Assembly (NCBI GenBank): GCA_023131555.1
Contig: JAGLZJ010000057.1
Coordinates: 1-5,994, forward strand
Direction of reading: 5' to 3'
DNA: 5,994 nucleotides
From: Candidatus Bathyarchaeota archaeon
GTDB taxonomy: Archaea; Thermoproteota; Bathyarchaeia; Bathyarchaeales; SOJC01
This document shows positions 5,629 to 5,994 of the stretch, one piece after another (the first letter of the stretch is position 1; every line of letters starts with the position of its first letter). Made by a program: the position numbers and the translations under genes. The notes under the pieces were generated by a model. That model saw nothing but the letters and a program-made list of their open reading frames with translations, ran no database searches and was not told where the DNA came from.

Positions 5629-5817
5629 GCAAATTTTCACGGTGATGTTCGCTTCCACAAGAACCTGTTCGCCAACACGTACTTCTGGGGGTGAGACGGT
5701 TACAACTGGATTCTCGAGCTCGCTATATGCATCTCTCAGAGGGGCGATTGAACAGAGAACCGCGGTCAAGGTGAGGAAGCTGAGGATCAGAGCGCTGTGT
5801 CGCTTCATACTAGTCAT
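5626..5817 (-). pseudogene. N-terminal part of the dockerin protein: signal peptide and start of first domain, cut by TGA
   Basis: This 63-codon segment supplies the export signal missing from the 416-codon main part. From ATG 5817 (or the ATG at 5808, giving MKRHS...) it shows a basic n-region (KRH), a hydrophobic core (ALILSFLTLTAVLCSIAPL) and a likely cleavage region near DAYS-E. It then begins a beta domain with NPVVTVSPPEVRVGEQVLVEANIT, which continues in frame after the TGA. The full gene would run 4354-5817 and encode about 487 residues. No ribosome binding site precedes either ATG. A weak TATA-like CTTAAG at 5839-5844 lies about 24 nt upstream of the ATG at 5817, which would suit a leaderless transcript. 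As written, translation would give only a short exported fragment. Confidence 0.7.
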
Positions 5818-5838
5818 ATTTACTTGGTGACTGCAAAT

Positions 5839-5844
5839 CTTAAG
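5839..5844 (-). promoter_or_regulatory. weak TATA-like box of the dockerin-protein gene
   Basis: CTTAAG on the minus strand, centred about 24-25 nt before the ATG at 5817, the spacing expected for a leaderless archaeal mRNA. It is a poor match to the TATA consensus. Confidence 0.25.
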
Positions 5845-5885
5845 TGTAGCGCCTTGAAGCTTTTGACAGACGCTTTCTGATAAGT

Positions 5886-5993
5886 CTAAGGCGGAACTTC
5901 AATTACGTGACTTTTCTTGTGGAATTGAACTTTCGCAGGACCTTGTTTAACAATTCCTATCTCGTGTCCTTCGCAGCCCCTTTTCTTGAGCGA
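5886..5993 (-). CDS. C-terminal end of a protein, perhaps AIR synthase/PurM-like (partial)
   Basis: The minus strand is open from the right edge for 35 codons to a TAG at 5886-5888. The residues include RGCEGHEIGIVKQGPAKVQF and end in HVIEVPP. The pattern 'RGxExxxIGxVxxGPxxV' recalls the C-terminal end of PurM/HypE/AIR-synthase-related proteins, where an A-x-x-IG-x-V strand closes the last domain. This is a weak resemblance over a short fragment. It lies upstream of the dockerin gene on the same strand, 68 bp from its ATG. Sequence to the right is needed for a firm call. Confidence 0.5.
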   Translation of the reverse strand, partial: SLKKRGCEGHEIGIVKQGPAKVQFHKKSHVIEVPP

Positions 5994-5994
5994 T

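Overview
The window looks like chromosomal DNA from an archaeon. The evidence is ribosomal protein L15e (found only in archaea and eukaryotes), a small pyruvoyl-dependent arginine decarboxylase of the archaeal type, GGTGA/GGAG-type ribosome binding sites, and a secreted, sequon-rich Ig-like protein ending in a dockerin. The lineage cannot be fixed from the sequence; an uncultured mesophilic or moderately thermophilic group such as Bathyarchaeia would fit, but that is a guess. Real stops include TAA, TAG and TGA, and Trp is read from TGG, so the standard genetic code applies.

Layout. Bases 1-65 may be the tail of an upstream + strand gene. pdaD (91-552, +) makes agmatine from arginine. It converges on rpl15e (592-1140, -). 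Upstream of rpl15e on the same strand lies a four-helix ferritin-like/rubrerythrin-type diiron protein (1249-1704, -). A divergent intergenic region (1705-1978) separates it from a + strand operon encoding the two subunits of an NfnAB/SudBA-type flavin oxidoreductase: the small [2Fe-2S]/FAD subunit (1979-2821) and the large GltD-like subunit (2927-4348). A 40-codon ORF (2812-2934) with its own ribosome binding site sits between them and overlaps both. Tail to tail with this operon, only 5 bp away, is a - strand gene for an exported protein with two Ig-like repeats, a CARDB-like domain and a C-terminal dockerin (4354-5817). It is broken by one in-frame TGA at 5626-5628. The right edge (5886-5993, -) holds the C-terminal 35 residues of another protein, weakly resembling the end of an AIR-synthase/PurM-like protein.

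How the genes relate. The two Nfn/Sud subunits form one enzyme that moves electrons between NADH, NADPH and ferredoxin (or reduces sulfur compounds). The nearby ferritin-like protein could belong to oxidative-stress or iron handling, but it is transcribed divergently. pdaD and rpl15e are housekeeping genes for polyamine/agmatine supply and translation. The dockerin protein belongs to the cell surface and has no visible link to its neighbours.

No mobile element, CRISPR array, tRNA or rRNA was seen. The points most worth a second look are the in-frame TGA, the small ORF nested between the two Nfn subunits, and the near-identical duplication that forms the dockerin.
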